A stretch of DNA of 64,000 nt from Treponema_B putidum (lineage in GTDB: Bacteria > Spirochaetota > Spirochaetia > Treponematales > Treponemataceae). Location of the stretch: assembly GCF_007830595.1 (NCBI RefSeq), contig NZ_VLLD01000016.1, one strand, 5' to 3'. The notes under the pieces were generated by a model. It saw only the letters and a list, made by a program, of their open reading frames with translations. It did not search any database and had not been told where the DNA came from. The translations under genes and the position numbers were made by a program. Below are positions 25,247 through 34,884 of the stretch, piece by piece (the first letter of the stretch is position 1; each line of letters starts with the position of its first letter).

Positions 25247-27358
25247 TTATTTATCCGATGTTTTTTTCTTCCCTGTTTTTGAAGTCTTCTGAACTTCGCC
25301 CGCCTTGTCCTTTTTGACAGTCTTGGACGTTTTTTCAGGCTTAGTCTTTTTTATAGATTCTTTTTTTTCTTTCATAGAGGCTTCCTTTTTAACCGCCGTT
25401 TTTGTTTCGGTCTTTTTTTCTTGAGCTTTTTTAATCAAGGATTTTTTTTCCGTTACTTCTTCGGCAGAAAGAGTTTCACGTACTGAAAGACGTACGCCTT
25501 GGGCCTTTAAGCCCTTCTCGGCAAAGGAATCGGCCTTAAATTCTTCTTCTATCTTCTTTACTCTCGGTTTTGGTTCATAGTTCAGTTTAAAAGAAAATTT
25601 AGACTTAGTACTTGCAAAAAGAACTTCGGTATTGTCAGGGGCAAAAAGATAATCCCTGTTTAGGATATAGCCTTCTACCCTAGCCCTTTTTATATAGGCG
25701 CATTTTGTCTTGGAATCGCGGTAAATTACGGTAAAAAGCACCTTAGAAAGCTCCTCTTTTTCGGCAAAACCGCAGTACCACATTCCCGTATCGACAAAAA
25801 CCCTGTCAGGCACATCCATTACAGTGTAAACCCCGCTCTTCCGCAAGACAAAGATGCGGTCATAGGGACTGACCCTCAAGATTTCTTTTCCGGTAGTAAC
25901 GGAGGTACCGAGATAACCCGTCTCCTCATCGTAGCGGAGGGCCGTATCCCTTGTTACGGCTTCTTTTACATCAACCTTTGTAAAGCCGGTAATCTCTGTT
26001 CTGCGCTTAAATTCTTCGGAAGGGAGCTTTGCCGCAATTCCGTCCAAAACCGAAATTGCATAGCCCTTTAAATTCTTTAAGAGCTTTGCAATTTCCTTCA
26101 AGCGGTTGTTTATTTCCCTAACCTCTTCACGGTTCTTGTTTATGTCATAAAGAGATATTCGGCGGATGGGGATTTTAAGCAATTTATCGACATCATCTTC
26201 GGTTACGTCACGGATTAATTCCTTTTTAAAGGGAACAAAGCCCTTTATAACCGCATTGACGACCCCTTCGGCCGTCTTCATCGTTTCTATCTTCTTATAT
26301 ATGCGCTCCTCGATAAAAATACGCTCAAGGGTGCGCATGTGGAGGCGGTCGGTCAGCATTGCTCTTTCATATTCAAGCTCGTCCTTTAAAATCTGCATCA
26401 GCTGTTTGGCATGGTATTTTATTATGTCCGTTACGGTAATTTGAACCGGAAGATTATCCTTTATTACCAAAAGATTGCAGGGAATCGACTGCTCGCATTC
26501 GGTAAAAGCATAAAGGGCATCCACCACATCGGCCGAATAGACACCTCTGGGGAGTTTTAACTCAATCTCGACCTTTTCACCCGTATAGTCACTTATTTCA
26601 GAAATCTTGACCTTACCGGCCTTTGAAGCGGCTTCTATAGAGTTTATCATACTTTCCGTAGTACTTCCGAAGGGGAGCTCCCTTATTACTATCCTTTTTT
26701 CGTCGGAGGTGTCGAGCTTAGCCCTGACTAAGACTTTGCCTAGGCCGTCTTCATATTCTGAAACGTCTATCAATCCTCCTGTAGGAAAATCCGGAAAAAG
26801 AGCAAAGGATTTTCCGCTTAAAAAGGCTTTTTCGGCCTCAATTATTTCGAGAATATTATGGGGCAAAATCTTTGTGGACATACCTACGGCAATACCCTCT
26901 GCCCCTATTGCAAGAACTACGGGGAGCTTAGCCCTAAAAGCTATCGGCTCCTTGTTTCTTCCGTCATAGGAAACAGTGTAAACGGTTATATGGGGATTAT
27001 AAAAGATGGTCTTTGCAAACTCGTTTACCCTGCACTCTATGTATCGGGGAGCGGAAGCTTCATCACCTGTAAAAATATTCCCGAAGTTTCCTTGTGTGTC
27101 AATAAAAAGCTCTTTTGAAGCAAGGACAACTAGGGCATTCCCTATGGAGGCATCTCCGTGGGGATGGTATTTCATACAGTGACCGATAACGTTTGCCACC
27201 TTGTGAAACTTCCCGTCATCCATCTCAAAAAGAGAATGTAAAATCCTCCTTTGAACGGGCTTTAAGCCGTCATCAAGGTCGGGAATTGCCCTATCACGGA
27301 TAACATAACTTGCATATTCCAAAAAATTCTTATTAAAAAGACTTTCAATATAATCCAT
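25247..27358 (-). CDS. parC: DNA topoisomerase IV subunit A
   Basis: The 703-residue GyrA/ParC-family subunit cuts and rejoins DNA to decatenate chromosomes. The N-terminal ERALPDLDDGLKPVQRRIL-like block, the HPHGDASIGNALV region and the catalytic tyrosine in SAPRYIECR (about residue 112) are all present. The C-terminal beta-propeller is reduced, and residues 615-703 form a lysine-rich low-complexity tail, so the protein is shorter than GyrA-type proteins. ParE is not adjacent in the window. GAGGAAAAAG precedes the ATG. The alternative GyrA is less likely because no GyrA box is seen in the tail region. Confidence 0.9.
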   Translation of the reverse strand: MDYIESLFNKNFLEYASYVIRDRAIPDLDDGLKPVQRRILHSLFEMDDGKFHKVANVIGHCMKYHPHGDASIGNALVVLASKELFIDTQGNFGNIFTGDEASAPRYIECRVNEFAKTIFYNPHITVYTVSYDGRNKEPIAFRAKLPVVLAIGAEGIAVGMSTKILPHNILEIIEAEKAFLSGKSFALFPDFPTGGLIDVSEYEDGLGKVLVRAKLDTSDEKRIVIRELPFGSTTESMINSIEAASKAGKVKISEISDYTGEKVEIELKLPRGVYSADVVDALYAFTECEQSIPCNLLVIKDNLPVQITVTDIIKYHAKQLMQILKDELEYERAMLTDRLHMRTLERIFIEERIYKKIETMKTAEGVVNAVIKGFVPFKKELIRDVTEDDVDKLLKIPIRRISLYDINKNREEVREINNRLKEIAKLLKNLKGYAISVLDGIAAKLPSEEFKRRTEITGFTKVDVKEAVTRDTALRYDEETGYLGTSVTTGKEILRVSPYDRIFVLRKSGVYTVMDVPDRVFVDTGMWYCGFAEKEELSKVLFTVIYRDSKTKCAYIKRARVEGYILNRDYLFAPDNTEVLFASTKSKFSFKLNYEPKPRVKKIEEEFKADSFAEKGLKAQGVRLSVRETLSAEEVTEKKSLIKKAQEKKTETKTAVKKEASMKEKKESIKKTKPEKTSKTVKKDKAGEVQKTSKTGKKKTSDK

Positions 27359-27386
27359 CTTTTTCCTCGAAAAAAAGTATTTTAAG

Positions 27387-27415
27387 ATGATACACTAAAA
27401 GCTGAAATTTGTCTA
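27387..27415 (-). promoter_or_regulatory. probable promoter of parC
   Basis: TAGACA (27410-27415), 17-nt spacer and TATCAT (27387-27392) on the minus strand, about 30 nt before the parC ATG. Confidence 0.5.
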
Positions 27416-27435
27416 CAAGAAGAGAAAATATATCA

Positions 27436-27477
27436 AAAAACAAAAAAGCCCCCTTGCCTTTAGAGCTTGGGGGCTTT
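27436..27477 (-). terminator. Rho-independent terminator after grdB
   Basis: On the minus strand AAAGCCCCCAAGC pairs with GCAAGGGGGCTTT around a short loop and is followed by TTTTTTG and more T residues. It lies just after the grdB stop and ends the glycine reductase transcript. Confidence 0.88.
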
Positions 27478-27493
27478 AGTTTAAAAAGCTAAA

Positions 27494-28789
27494 TTAAAAA
27501 ACCGTTTGTTCTGAAATGGGTGTTTCAAGAGCTTTTAATGCTTTTTCAACTAAACCGCGGCGGAGTTTTTTCTCATCTGCGTCGTTCATTTTAGGATCAC
27601 CGAGCGGGTGAGGAATAGCTACAGCCGGCACAATTCTATTTGCACCTACGGTTTTTGAAATAGGAACAACAGTTGCAATATGTACTACCGGGAGGAATCT
27701 CTCGATTTCTTTTACCATCGTTGCACCGCAACGAGTACAAGTGCCTCACGTAGAGGTAAGAATTACAGCCTGCACTCCGTCGTTCACAAGTTTTTGAACA
27801 ATTTCTTCGGCAAATTTCTTTGCGCGTTTAACGGCAGTACCGTTACCGACAGTTGTATAGTACTTGTCATGAAGTTTTCCGATCTTTCCTTCTTTTTCGA
27901 GATCACGCATAACGTCTACAGGAAGAACTCGGTTGGGGTTTGCGTTACAATAGGTCGGATCATATCCTCCGTGAGCTGTTTCGCTGTCTTTTGATGAAAG
28001 AGCGGCCATACCTGCGATTGAATATTCGCCGTAGTGTGAAGCGTTTGAAGCTTCAATGTGGTCGGGGTTACCCTTGGGTACAACACCGCCTGAAGTTACC
28101 AATGCAACCTTTGCCTTGGTAATATCCTTAACGGGAGGCTGAGGAGGTACTCTGTCGAATACGGGCATCGGATATTCGGTTACGAATTCTTCACCCTTGA
28201 TCTTCTTGAGGAGCATGTCAACAGCTCTCTTTGCACCTCTTTCTTCTGCAAAGTAGTTTTGGCGTACGCCTCTGGGTAAGAGGCCTTCTTTTTCGGGGCA
28301 GCAAACTTTTTCACCTTTTAAAAGTTTTTTAGCCAAAGCTCCGATAGCAGGAACAGCTTCTCTCATGCTTACAGCAGAGTTGCCTGTCTTGATTGTGTAC
28401 ATAAAGGCTTTAAATACATCATAACCGGGGTTTTCTTCGTAGAGACCGGAAATAGCAGGGATTCCGAGCTCAAAGGCAACCTTTGCAGCGTTACCGCAAG
28501 CCATACCGTATCGTCCGGCATTAAATCCGGGACCGGCAATAAGAAGGTCAGCTTTTGTATCGATAAGAACTTTTTTAACAAATGCAAGAGCTTCTTCTTC
28601 ATGTTCGTTAAAATAGTTATCACCGCAAATAATGGTCTTGACGATCTTTCCTGCATCACCTACGGCACCTTGAATTCCGGTACCGGGCCCTGCTGTTCCG
28701 TCAATAACCTCCGGTTTGTAGTCAGCCATGTCTTCTCCGCCCTTTCCGGCAAAGAACTGATTGATATAATGAACAATTACTTTACTCAT
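27494..28789 (-). CDS. grdB: Glycine reductase component B gamma subunit, selenoprotein
   Basis: GrdB is the substrate-specific selenoprotein of glycine reductase, which converts glycine to acetyl phosphate and ammonia in Stickland-type metabolism. The frame from 28789 meets a TGA at 27746-27748 and continues to 27494, giving 431 residues with selenocysteine at 348 in the context TSTUGTCTRCGA, the usual GrdB active site. The body has family blocks such as FNAGRYGMACG and TYCNANPNRVLPVDV. A SECIS-like hairpin (27719-27733) starts 12 nt after the UGA. It follows grdE by 11 nt. Reading TGA as a stop would split one conserved protein into two. Confidence 0.96.
27719..27748 (-). promoter_or_regulatory. 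UGA (Sec) codon and bacterial SECIS-like hairpin in grdB
   Basis: Minus strand: TGA at 27746-27748, 12 nt, then a perfect 6-bp stem CGTTGC / GCAACG enclosing GGT (27719-27733). The apical GGU resembles the G-rich loop recognised by SelB. It overlaps coding sequence for CTRCGAT. Confidence 0.8.
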
Positions 28790-28800
28790 AGCTTAACTCC

Positions 28801-30090
28801 TTATAGTCCTCTTGCGCTAAGATTCCAGAACCCGAGCTCGTTTGTAGCACCGGTAATAACCTGAATTTCAGCTTCGATTGTTCCGTCTGCATGTAAGCTT
28901 CCGTCCCAAGCACCCGCAATAACGTTTGCCTGTTTTACATCTCCGATAATGGTCTTCATCGGGGGAAGTTTTACAACAGCGTTTGCGTTTCCGTTAGAAA
29001 CTACAGCATTTCCTAAGGGGTTTGAGTCGGCAAGAGACTGACTTGCACCGTCTTGACCGGCATATTCATCGGTTACGAGAACGGTCTTGATACCCATCTC
29101 TTCGATCTTGCGGCAGTTCATAATCAAGTCGGCATCGGGATTTCCGAAACCTTCTTCAGAAACGATAACTGCATCGCAGCCTAGCTGCTGAGCCAACTTT
29201 GCTGCAAGGTTAGAAGACCTTTCCTTGTCTGCAAGAGTAACGTTTTCATTTGTAATGACTACACCCATAAAGTTGATGTCTTTTCCGTGCCTCTTATAGA
29301 GCTCATGGATAATGGGGCTGTTCTGGTGAACATAGGTCGGGTTTTTATCGCATGCAGAAACGCAGTTACCGCTTACGATTGCACCGTCCATAACTTCTGT
29401 GGGGTACATAATTGTGGGAAGAATTTGCTTTACGTCGATACCGTAGTAATAGGTGTCGTGTAAAAGTCCCTGACTTTGAAGCATATAAACATAGCCTACC
29501 TTGGGAAGGTTCGGATACTGTTTAGCCTGCTCTGCGAAAGGAAGAGTTTCGTATGTTTCTACAGAAGAGGGTTTTACATTTTTAGCAGCTTCTCCGAGGT
29601 ATCGGGCTGTTTTTAGGCCCATAAGGCGTAAGGCCTTCTCTTTAATAGCACGGGTAACATCGTCTTGGATTTTACAATCAACAACAAGGTTTACGGTCTT
29701 TGAGAAGGGTGTGTATTCGGCACCCGGGCCGCTCATGTCGATGATACCTTCCTGAAAACCTACAACTGTTCCGGTTGTAACTACAGCAGCACCCTTCAAT
29801 ACGTGGGTTTTACCTGCTCCAACAGTAGCCTCCTCACCGGTAAAGAAACCGGGGAAGCAAACGCCGCTGCCTTCTACCTTGCATCTGGGTTCAAGAACAT
29901 CTTTTACAGGGATGATTCGGGTGTTATCACCGGGTTTTGCAATGTGCAATTCAACACCGGTTACAAGCGGATCTTCCTTGATAAGAGCCTCAAGTTCAGC
30001 TTTGTTTACTTCAAGGCATGTTCCGTTAACGGCAGTTTTGTTTCCAAATTTCATGTCGTTAATGGGGATAATACCTAATTCAAGTTTCAC
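28801..30090 (-). CDS. grdE: Glycine reductase component B alpha/beta precursor
   Basis: The 429-residue proprotein is cleaved to two subunits, one carrying a pyruvoyl group that binds glycine as a Schiff base. The processing site is visible in SGNCVSACDKNPTY, where cleavage falls between Asn and Cys near residue 240. The start is the GTG at 30090: TTAGGAGG lies 6 nt upstream and the protein then begins VKLELGIIPI as in other GrdE proteins; a longer open frame to 30168 runs through the promoter. grdB follows after 11 nt. The order grdE-grdB matches clostridial clusters, but grdA, grdC, grdD and the thioredoxin genes are not in the window. Confidence 0.95.
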   Translation of the reverse strand: MKLELGIIPINDMKFGNKTAVNGTCLEVNKAELEALIKEDPLVTGVELHIAKPGDNTRIIPVKDVLEPRCKVEGSGVCFPGFFTGEEATVGAGKTHVLKGAAVVTTGTVVGFQEGIIDMSGPGAEYTPFSKTVNLVVDCKIQDDVTRAIKEKALRLMGLKTARYLGEAAKNVKPSSVETYETLPFAEQAKQYPNLPKVGYVYMLQSQGLLHDTYYYGIDVKQILPTIMYPTEVMDGAIVSGNCVSACDKNPTYVHQNSPIIHELYKRHGKDINFMGVVITNENVTLADKERSSNLAAKLAQQLGCDAVIVSEEGFGNPDADLIMNCRKIEEMGIKTVLVTDEYAGQDGASQSLADSNPLGNAVVSNGNANAVVKLPPMKTIIGDVKQANVIAGAWDGSLHADGTIEAEIQVITGATNELGFWNLSARGL

Positions 30091-30139
30091 TTTTGACCTC
30101 CTAATATTTATAGTCAATAGATTGATTACTTTAGCTTTT

Positions 30140-30168
30140 ATTATAGCAGGAATTAAGTATATAGTCAA
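30140..30168 (-). promoter_or_regulatory. Strong sigma70-like promoter of grdE-grdB
   Basis: TTGACT (30163-30168), 17-nt spacer and a perfect TATAAT (30140-30145). The 10-mer TATAGTCAAT (plus strand) lies over the -35 box (30159-30168) and again at 30110-30119 just before the SD, a possible operator pair. Confidence 0.8.
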
Positions 30169-30208
30169 TTCTAAAACTTGAATTTATGAATATAAAATGA
30201 ATAAAATT

Positions 30209-30826
30209 TTATCGTTTTGAGTATTTGCAGCCGCAGTAATCCTGCCTATAAAGCCCGTATTTTTTGCTTAAATTTATGGAATCAAGGTAGCCGTTCCGTT
30301 TTTTAAAATCACTTGGAAGCCATTTACAAGTTTCACTTTCAAGGGAAAGACCTATATTATTAAGTTTTTCTGCATTTTTTAAGGGACTCACCGAAAGGGT
30401 TGAGGTAAAAAAATCAAAACCGTCATTTTTAGCCCTTTCGGCAGTTTTTTTTAGCCGTAAAAGGTAGCACCTCATACACCTTTCTCCCCCTTCAAGGCAG
30501 TCTTCCAGCCCTTCGGATATTTTATAAAATTCATCAGGAAGATAGGGTTCTTCAAATATGTCTATAATATGAGGCGATATGTTTTCGTCATTGTATATAG
30601 AAATAATATGTCTTTGTTCCTCAGCTCTTTTTGTGTATTCTTCATCCGTGTCTATATTAGGATTGTAATAGAAAACAGTAAGCTTAAAAAAAGGAGCCAG
30701 TTTTAAAATAACGGAAGAACTGCAAGGCGCACAGCAGGAATGGAGCAAAAGGGTCTTATTATTTGAACCCAATTTTTTTACGGTTTCCTGCATCAATCTG
30801 TCATAGTTTATTTTTTGAGCCGTCAT
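30209..30826 (-). CDS. queH: Epoxyqueuosine reductase QueH
   Basis: The 205-residue iron-sulfur enzyme reduces epoxyqueuosine to queuosine in tRNA. It has the QueH (former DUF208) signature HSCCAPCSS near residue 29, a second cysteine pair CMRCYLLRLKK near 118, TLSVSPLKNA near 140 and the C-terminal YRQDYCGCKYS. These cysteines bind the Fe-S cluster and metal. The ATG overlaps the stop of the DHH phosphoesterase gene by 4 bp. QueG, the non-homologous alternative, is not seen here. Confidence 0.92.
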   Translation of the reverse strand: MTAQKINYDRLMQETVKKLGSNNKTLLLHSCCAPCSSSVILKLAPFFKLTVFYYNPNIDTDEEYTKRAEEQRHIISIYNDENISPHIIDIFEEPYLPDEFYKISEGLEDCLEGGERCMRCYLLRLKKTAERAKNDGFDFFTSTLSVSPLKNAEKLNNIGLSLESETCKWLPSDFKKRNGYLDSINLSKKYGLYRQDYCGCKYSKR

Positions 30827-32007
30827 TGCGGAATAAGGGTTTTAACTCTTTTGGAAATCTTATCGACATAGGCCGGAAGATCCGTGATTTCAGTGCGGGG
30901 AAACCTAAAACCTATAGCTCCGGGATGGCCTCCTCCGTCTTCAATACCGAATTCGCTTAAAATGGGTCTTACATCAATACCCTTTACATCGCCCGATGCT
31001 CTTATTCGAAATTGAATTTTATCGGAAATTTCTGCAGGATCAAAGTATGCCGATATGCCCACTCCATGAACTTTTTCGGCGATATTATCCGTAGCACGTT
31101 TTATAACGCCCAAAAATTGATTATAATCAATTCCGGAGCTTAAAGCGTCTGACCGCTTTTCATCTAAGATAATGGTTCCTATACGCCCGTCATAAGAAAC
31201 ATTTTTCATTATCTCGTTATAAAGTTTTGCATCTTCATCCGACAGCTTTTCTATCAAATCCAGTATTTCTTTAACGGAGCTTATATTTCCCGATCCCTCA
31301 TTAAATTCTTTGCTGAGTATACTATTGAATTTTTTTAAAAAATAATCATAAAAGACCTTATCTCTGCGTTTAAAAAGATAATTTCCCATTTTTGCATCGC
31401 CTATCATACCTGTAAGCATTGCAAGGACTATATTTCGGGAATAGAGATCACTTATACCGTATTTTTTTAAAATCTCAGGGCGTTTTTCAAGTTTTAAACA
31501 CATTTGCCCGATTATTTCGCAGGTACTTGAAGCTCTCATTGTAAGCCTATAATCTTCATCTCCCGAATAGTCCGCATCAGCCGTAAAGTGATGATCTATC
31601 TCAACTTTCGGTATTTTTTTATTATTAAAAAAAAGCCTAATCTCATCATTTAAGGCTATCATATCGGGTTTAGGGGTATCCAAAATAACGATAACATCGG
31701 GTGCCGTAGGAACAGTCAAATCTTTTACAAACAAAAAAATAGAATTATAGCTGCAAATACCGGCAAAAAACGAAAGATTTTCAGGTACACCATCTTCTAA
31801 AAAAATACTGACCGTTTTTCCGAATTTACGCAGCAGCAAACCGAACGCTACAAGAGAAGAGACACAATCTTCATCTGCATGTTCATGCCCTAAAAGCAAA
31901 AAGGATGATTTAGAATATATAAGTTCAAAAATCCTCTCCATTACCGCATTTTTTTTACCTATGCTGAGAGGTATCATTTTTTTTGTTTCAGAATTCCCAT
32001 AACTCAT
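30823..32007 (-). CDS. DHH-family phosphoesterase (NrnA-like)
   Basis: The 394-residue protein contains LLGHEHADEDCVSS near residue 39 (metal-binding motif I), VILDTPKPD near 105, VEIDHHFTADADYS near 136 (the DHH motif) and the DHHA1 glycine loop GGGHPGAIGFRFP near 360. NrnA-type enzymes degrade nanoRNA and pAp or cyclic dinucleotide products; which one applies here is not decided by sequence. A promoter ends 7 nt before the ATG with no SD. It is co-transcribed with queH, an association without an obvious functional reason. Confidence 0.88.
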   Translation of the reverse strand: MSYGNSETKKMIPLSIGKKNAVMERIFELIYSKSSFLLLGHEHADEDCVSSLVAFGLLLRKFGKTVSIFLEDGVPENLSFFAGICSYNSIFLFVKDLTVPTAPDVIVILDTPKPDMIALNDEIRLFFNNKKIPKVEIDHHFTADADYSGDEDYRLTMRASSTCEIIGQMCLKLEKRPEILKKYGISDLYSRNIVLAMLTGMIGDAKMGNYLFKRRDKVFYDYFLKKFNSILSKEFNEGSGNISSVKEILDLIEKLSDEDAKLYNEIMKNVSYDGRIGTIILDEKRSDALSSGIDYNQFLGVIKRATDNIAEKVHGVGISAYFDPAEISDKIQFRIRASGDVKGIDVRPILSEFGIEDGGGHPGAIGFRFPRTEITDLPAYVDKISKRVKTLIPQ

Positions 32008-32014
32008 GAAGTAC

Positions 32015-32042
32015 AGTATACCACATTATATTAAAATATCAA
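32015..32042 (-). promoter_or_regulatory. sigma70-like promoter of the DHH gene, predicted leaderless start
   Basis: TTGATA (32037-32042), 16-nt spacer and TATACT (32015-32020) on the minus strand; the ATG at 32007 begins after seven bases. Confidence 0.65.
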
Positions 32043-32176
32043 TGCTTTTTTTTCTTTTTTTTCTTTTTTTGCAAATATACCTATATTTTTAACGAATTCA
32101 TCGTTTTCTTAAAGAATATTATTAAAAAAATAAAAAAATGCTTGTAAAATATGGATTTTTACAGTACTTTATATGT

Positions 32177-32482
32177 ATGGAAGTAAAAAAACAGCCCCAA
32201 AAGGGGACAATTATTTCTGATAAATTTATAGAACCTGAAAATTATAGAGTTATACTCCTCAATGATGATTTTACCCCAATGGATTTTGTTGTGGCAATTC
32301 TTGTTTCTATCTTTAATAAGTCACCGGAAGAGGCCGAAGCTTTAATGTTTAAGGTTCATAAAACAGGACAAGCATCCGTTGGAATTTATGTATATGACAT
32401 AGCAGCAACAAAATGCTTTCAAGTATTAACAGCAGCAAAACATAATAATTTTCCGCTGCAGTGCACGGTTGAAAAAGTATGA
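32177..32482 (+). CDS. clpS: ATP-dependent Clp protease adaptor ClpS
   Basis: The 101-residue adaptor hands N-degron substrates to ClpA. It has ENYRVILLNDDFTPMDFVV near residue 22, which forms the N-degron pocket, and VHKTGQASVGIY near 63. I place the start at the ATG at 32177 (MEVKKQPQ) because family members begin shortly before this point; the in-frame ATG at 32138 would add 13 residues. A weak TTGTAA (32141) / TACTTT (32165) pair with a 17-nt spacer fits a leaderless start at 32177, and no SD is seen. The stop overlaps the clpA ATG. Confidence 0.93.
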   Translation: MEVKKQPQKGTIISDKFIEPENYRVILLNDDFTPMDFVVAILVSIFNKSPEEAEALMFKVHKTGQASVGIYVYDIAATKCFQVLTAAKHNNFPLQCTVEKV

Positions 32483-34857
32483 ATTTTACAGTAAGCATAA
32501 CGGTCAGACGCATTTTTCAAGATGCGGTAGAAGACGCAAAAAAAAGGAATCATGAATTTGTTACTCCTGAGCACCTCTTGTGGGCAATTATGTTCAATCC
32601 GAAGGCTTTGGAGCTTTTTACCCTGTCAGGTTCGGATCTGGGCTATATTCACGATAATTTAAATACATACCTTAAAAATAAAATTCCTATAAGAACCCAA
32701 AATACTCAAGCAGAACCGATTCAAACAGTAGGCCTTCAAAATGTTTTTGAAAGAGCTATTTTGAACTGTAATGCCGCCGAAAAGTCGGTTATAGGTATTA
32801 ATGACATAATAGTAAGCCTTATGGACGAGGAAAAAAATCATTGTTCTTTTTTTATGAAACAAAGCGGTATAGACCGGCTAAGACTCTTGCAGCTGGTAAG
32901 CAGCCCCGATTTTTATGATGACGGCAGGCAAAGAAGCGCTTATGAAAATACCGAAAAAGAAGGGCAGGCCGAATTATTCGTTTTAGAAGACAATGCGGAC
33001 GATCAAGTACAAAATACTGAAACGCCGAATACAAGAACAAACAAAAAAACTAAAACACAAAGAGGTTTCCTCGAAAGATTTACTGTAAACTTAACTCAAA
33101 AAGCCTATAGGGGGCATATTTCGCCCATTATAGGGAGAGAAGAAGAAATAGAAAGGACTATTCAGATTTTATGCCGCAAACAAAAAAACAACCCGATTCA
33201 TGTCGGCGCGGCCGGAGTGGGAAAGACGGCTATAACTGAAGGTTTGGCAATACGTATTGCAAAAAACGAAGTTCCGGTTTTTTTAAAAAACGCAAATATC
33301 TACAGCTTAAGCCTATCTGATTTAATGGCCGGAGCAAAATTTAGAGGCGACTTTGAAGAAAGGCTAAAAAGGATAGTCCTTGAAGCATCAAAGGAAAAAA
33401 ATGCTATTCTCTTTATAGATGAAATTCACACCATTGTAAATGCAAACTCGGGAGGGGGCGGAATTGAGGCCCCGGATCTTTTAAAACCTGTCCTGACCAA
33501 TGGAAGGGTGAGATGCATAGGGGCTACAACATTTGAGGAGTATAATAAACATTTTACAAAGGATGCAGCTTTAGCACGCAGGTTTCAAAAAATAGACATT
33601 GAAGAGCCAAGTGAAGAAGAAACCGTTAAAATTTTAAAGGGCCTTCGCGAAAGTTACGAGAAATTTCATAAGGTTCATTACAGTGATGAGGTTTTGGAGT
33701 CGGCAGTCCATCTTTCGGCTCTTCATATCAGGGATAGGTTTTTACCCGACAAGGCTATAGACCTCATAGATGAAGCCGGGGCTCTGATTAAAATAAGAGC
33801 TGATAAAGAAAAAAACGAAGATGAAGCTGATGAAAAAGGCCTTGAAGAAAGAGCCTTGCCGGAGGTAAGCCTTTCGGACATAGATAAGATAATTGCAAAA
33901 ACGGCCAAGATTCCGGAGCAAAGGGTTTCGGTAAACGAAACGGAAAAGCTGCGGCACTTTGAAGAAATTCTTTCAAAAAAAATCTTCGGACAAGATACAG
34001 CCATAGAGGGAGTTACCAAGGCAGTAAAACGCTCCCGTGCAGGCTTCCGCTCTAAGGATAAGCCGGTTGCAAACTTTTTGTTTGTCGGCCCCACCGGTGT
34101 CGGTAAAACCGAGCTGGCTAAGACCCTTGCCGAAGAGCTGGGTATTCCCCTCCTCCGCTTCGATATGAGCGAATATCAGGAGAAGCACACGGTAAGCCGA
34201 CTTATAGGTTCACCCCCCGGTTATGTAGGCTTTGAAGAAGGCGGGCTTTTAACCTCTGCCGTACAAAAAAGCCCGAATGCGGTTCTTCTATTGGATGAGA
34301 TAGAAAAAGCTCATGCCGACATTTATAACATTCTCTTACAAATTATGGACTATGCTACCCTTACCGATAATCAGGGCAGGAAGGCGGCCTTTAACAATAT
34401 AATTCTTATTATGACAAGCAATGCAGGCTCTTCCAACATAGGAAAACCCTTAATCGGTTTCGGAGGAGAGCGTATTTCGGAATCGGCTGTCGATGAAGCC
34501 GTCGAAAAGACCTTTAGCCCCGAATTCAGAAACCGTCTGGATGCAGTTATAAAATTCGGCCCCCTTACGATGCAGGTTATGAGCCTTATTATCAAAAAGG
34601 AAGTAGAAAAAATACGCTCCCAACTTGCCGAAAAGGACATCAGTCTTGAGCTTGAAGAAGACGTTATTTCTCTTTTAGCAGAAAAGGGATATTCGGAAGA
34701 ATTCGGAGCCCGAAATGCAGCCCGCCTTGTCGAAGACGAATTTGTAACCCCTTTAACGGATATGATTCTTTTTGGGGAAACAAAGAAGGGCAGCTCAGTA
34801 AAATGCCGAATCGGGGACAAACTTAAAAAGCCCTATTTGGTATTAAACGTAAAATAA
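32479..34857 (+). CDS. clpA: ATP-dependent Clp protease ATP-binding subunit ClpA
   Basis: The 792-residue AAA+ unfoldase works with ClpP (not in the window). It has the N-terminal ClpS-binding double repeat (about 1-150), AAA-1 with GAAGVGKTA near 247 and LFIDEIHTI, and AAA-2 with GPTGVGKTE near 537 and LLLDEIEKAH. No ClpB-type middle coiled coil is present, which separates it from ClpB. An IGF-like loop (LIGFGGE near 655) supports ClpP contact. ATGA overlap with clpS and a 27-nt gap to aat define one operon. Confidence 0.95.
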   Translation: MNFTVSITVRRIFQDAVEDAKKRNHEFVTPEHLLWAIMFNPKALELFTLSGSDLGYIHDNLNTYLKNKIPIRTQNTQAEPIQTVGLQNVFERAILNCNAAEKSVIGINDIIVSLMDEEKNHCSFFMKQSGIDRLRLLQLVSSPDFYDDGRQRSAYENTEKEGQAELFVLEDNADDQVQNTETPNTRTNKKTKTQRGFLERFTVNLTQKAYRGHISPIIGREEEIERTIQILCRKQKNNPIHVGAAGVGKTAITEGLAIRIAKNEVPVFLKNANIYSLSLSDLMAGAKFRGDFEERLKRIVLEASKEKNAILFIDEIHTIVNANSGGGGIEAPDLLKPVLTNGRVRCIGATTFEEYNKHFTKDAALARRFQKIDIEEPSEEETVKILKGLRESYEKFHKVHYSDEVLESAVHLSALHIRDRFLPDKAIDLIDEAGALIKIRADKEKNEDEADEKGLEERALPEVSLSDIDKIIAKTAKIPEQRVSVNETEKLRHFEEILSKKIFGQDTAIEGVTKAVKRSRAGFRSKDKPVANFLFVGPTGVGKTELAKTLAEELGIPLLRFDMSEYQEKHTVSRLIGSPPGYVGFEEGGLLTSAVQKSPNAVLLLDEIEKAHADIYNILLQIMDYATLTDNQGRKAAFNNIILIMTSNAGSSNIGKPLIGFGGERISESAVDEAVEKTFSPEFRNRLDAVIKFGPLTMQVMSLIIKKEVEKIRSQLAEKDISLELEEDVISLLAEKGYSEEFGARNAARLVEDEFVTPLTDMILFGETKKGSSVKCRIGDKLKKPYLVLNVK

Positions 34858-34884
34858 AAAGGTGCGGCCTTTTAGCAAAAACAA

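Noticed and set aside
27746..28789. Reading grdB as a complete gene ending at TGA
   Set aside because: Conserved GrdB sequence continues in frame beyond the TGA and a SECIS-like hairpin follows.
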